From Butyrivibrio sp. (GTDB taxonomy: Bacteria; Bacillota; Clostridia; Lachnospirales; Lachnospiraceae): 7,282 nt of DNA. The stretch spans positions 1 through 7,282 of the forward strand of contig JAILEJ010000233.1 of the NCBI GenBank assembly GCA_024688095.1. Direction: 5' to 3'. The notes below the pieces were generated by a model. It was not told the origin of the DNA. It did not search any database and was given only the letters and a program-made list of their open reading frames with translations. Below, piece by piece: positions 7,003 through 7,282 of the stretch; position 1 is the first letter of the stretch; each line of letters opens with the position of its first letter. The translations under genes were made by a program, and so were the position numbers.

Positions 7003-7018
7003 AGAAAAAGTTTATATT

Positions 7019-7282
7019 TTACTTCTGAGGTATTAATATTTTCATTTCAAACCAGTTCTTACTAAAATCAAACATCACCATTCCATCATATTTTTCAGCG
7101 GTGTATTTTATACTTTTTAGTCCGAAACCATGGTTAGCTTTATCAGCTTTAGTTGTAACAGGAATACCATCTTTGAACTTTATTTCATGTTCACAGTAGT
7201 TACTTATCTGTATCAGAACAAAATTCTTTTGTGAGGATACTGTAAGATGTATCAGCCTCTTTTCAGGATCTTCAATAAGAGA
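7019..7282 (-). CDS. GHKL-type sensor histidine kinase, C-terminal end (partial)
   Basis: The last 87 codons plus stop of a gene entering from the right edge. The fragment is the end of a GHKL ATP-binding domain of the AgrC-like type (HATPase_c_5). It contains the beta strand LIQISNYCE, then PVTTKAD, the glycine box NHGFGLKSI, a KYDG turn and the closing strand WFEMKILIP. In such kinases the HGFGL box forms the ATP lid. The N-box asparagine, the phospho-accepting histidine and the membrane sensor part lie outside the window, so the signal sensed is unknown. Kinases of this type nearly always pair with LytTR-family response regulators and often respond to peptides. It is followed by its own terminator and lies upstream of, and in the same direction as, the GH3 operon, whose promoter region has a LytTR-like repeat pair. 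Confidence 0.85.
   Translation of the reverse strand, partial: SLIEDPEKRLIHLTVSSQKNFVLIQISNYCEHEIKFKDGIPVTTKADKANHGFGLKSIKYTAEKYDGMVMFDFSKNWFEMKILIPQK

Larger units (their letters stand above)
6622..7018 (-). other. Long non-coding upstream region of the operon
   Basis: These roughly 400 AT-rich bases separate the kinase stop from the first GH3 gene. I see no credible gene in them. From right to left they hold the kinase terminator (7002-6968), a perfect minus-strand TATAAT at 6896..6891 without a convincing -35, the 20-base-period repeat and candidate promoter (6784-6728), and a predicted leader of about 100 bases. That leader contains an 8-bp inverted repeat, AGAAGAAT (6666-6673) with ATTCTTCT (6683-6690). 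It is flanked by two direct copies of TGTATCAA (6655-6662 and 6696-6703). The inverted repeat has no following T-run and is not a terminator. Confidence 0.6.

Overview
The window reads as chromosomal DNA from a low-GC anaerobic Firmicute, most likely a Lachnospiraceae-type gut or rumen bacterium such as Butyrivibrio, Pseudobutyrivibrio or a relative. The clues are the AT-rich base composition, purine-rich Shine-Dalgarno sites, a GH3 enzyme in the reversed domain order known from rumen Firmicutes, and a GHKL (AgrC-type) kinase end. I cannot assign a species. All five supported genes are on the minus strand, so the window reads biologically from right to left.

At the right edge (7282 to 7019) is the C-terminal end of a GHKL-type sensor histidine kinase, closed by a strong intrinsic terminator (7002 to 6968). 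A non-coding stretch of about 400 bases follows (7018 to 6622). It carries two ACAGTT-like 9-mers as direct repeats with a 20-base period, placed against a candidate -35 box. This is the arrangement bound by LytTR-family response regulators, the usual partners of GHKL kinases.

That region leads into a three-gene unit (6621 to 600). The first gene is a soluble, presumably cytoplasmic GH3 beta-glycosidase of 806 aa in normal domain order. Fourteen bases later comes a 184-aa GtrA-like four-helix membrane protein. After a 113-base spacer with switch-like RNA folding potential comes a 972-aa GH3 protein whose two catalytic domains are in the opposite order (GH3_C, FnIII, GH3_N), with membrane segments at both ends. 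The unit ends at an intrinsic terminator (530 to 490). At the left edge (345 to 1) starts an unrelated metallophosphoesterase, cut by the window end.

Working model (inference): the membrane-anchored permuted GH3 trims a beta-linked glycan or glycoconjugate outside the cell, the GtrA-like protein moves a product or a lipid-linked sugar across the membrane, and the soluble GH3 acts inside. The adjacent GHKL/LytTR-type system would control the operon. The least explained parts are the GH3-GtrA-GH3 pairing, the structured leader before the permuted GH3, and the putative LytTR site.
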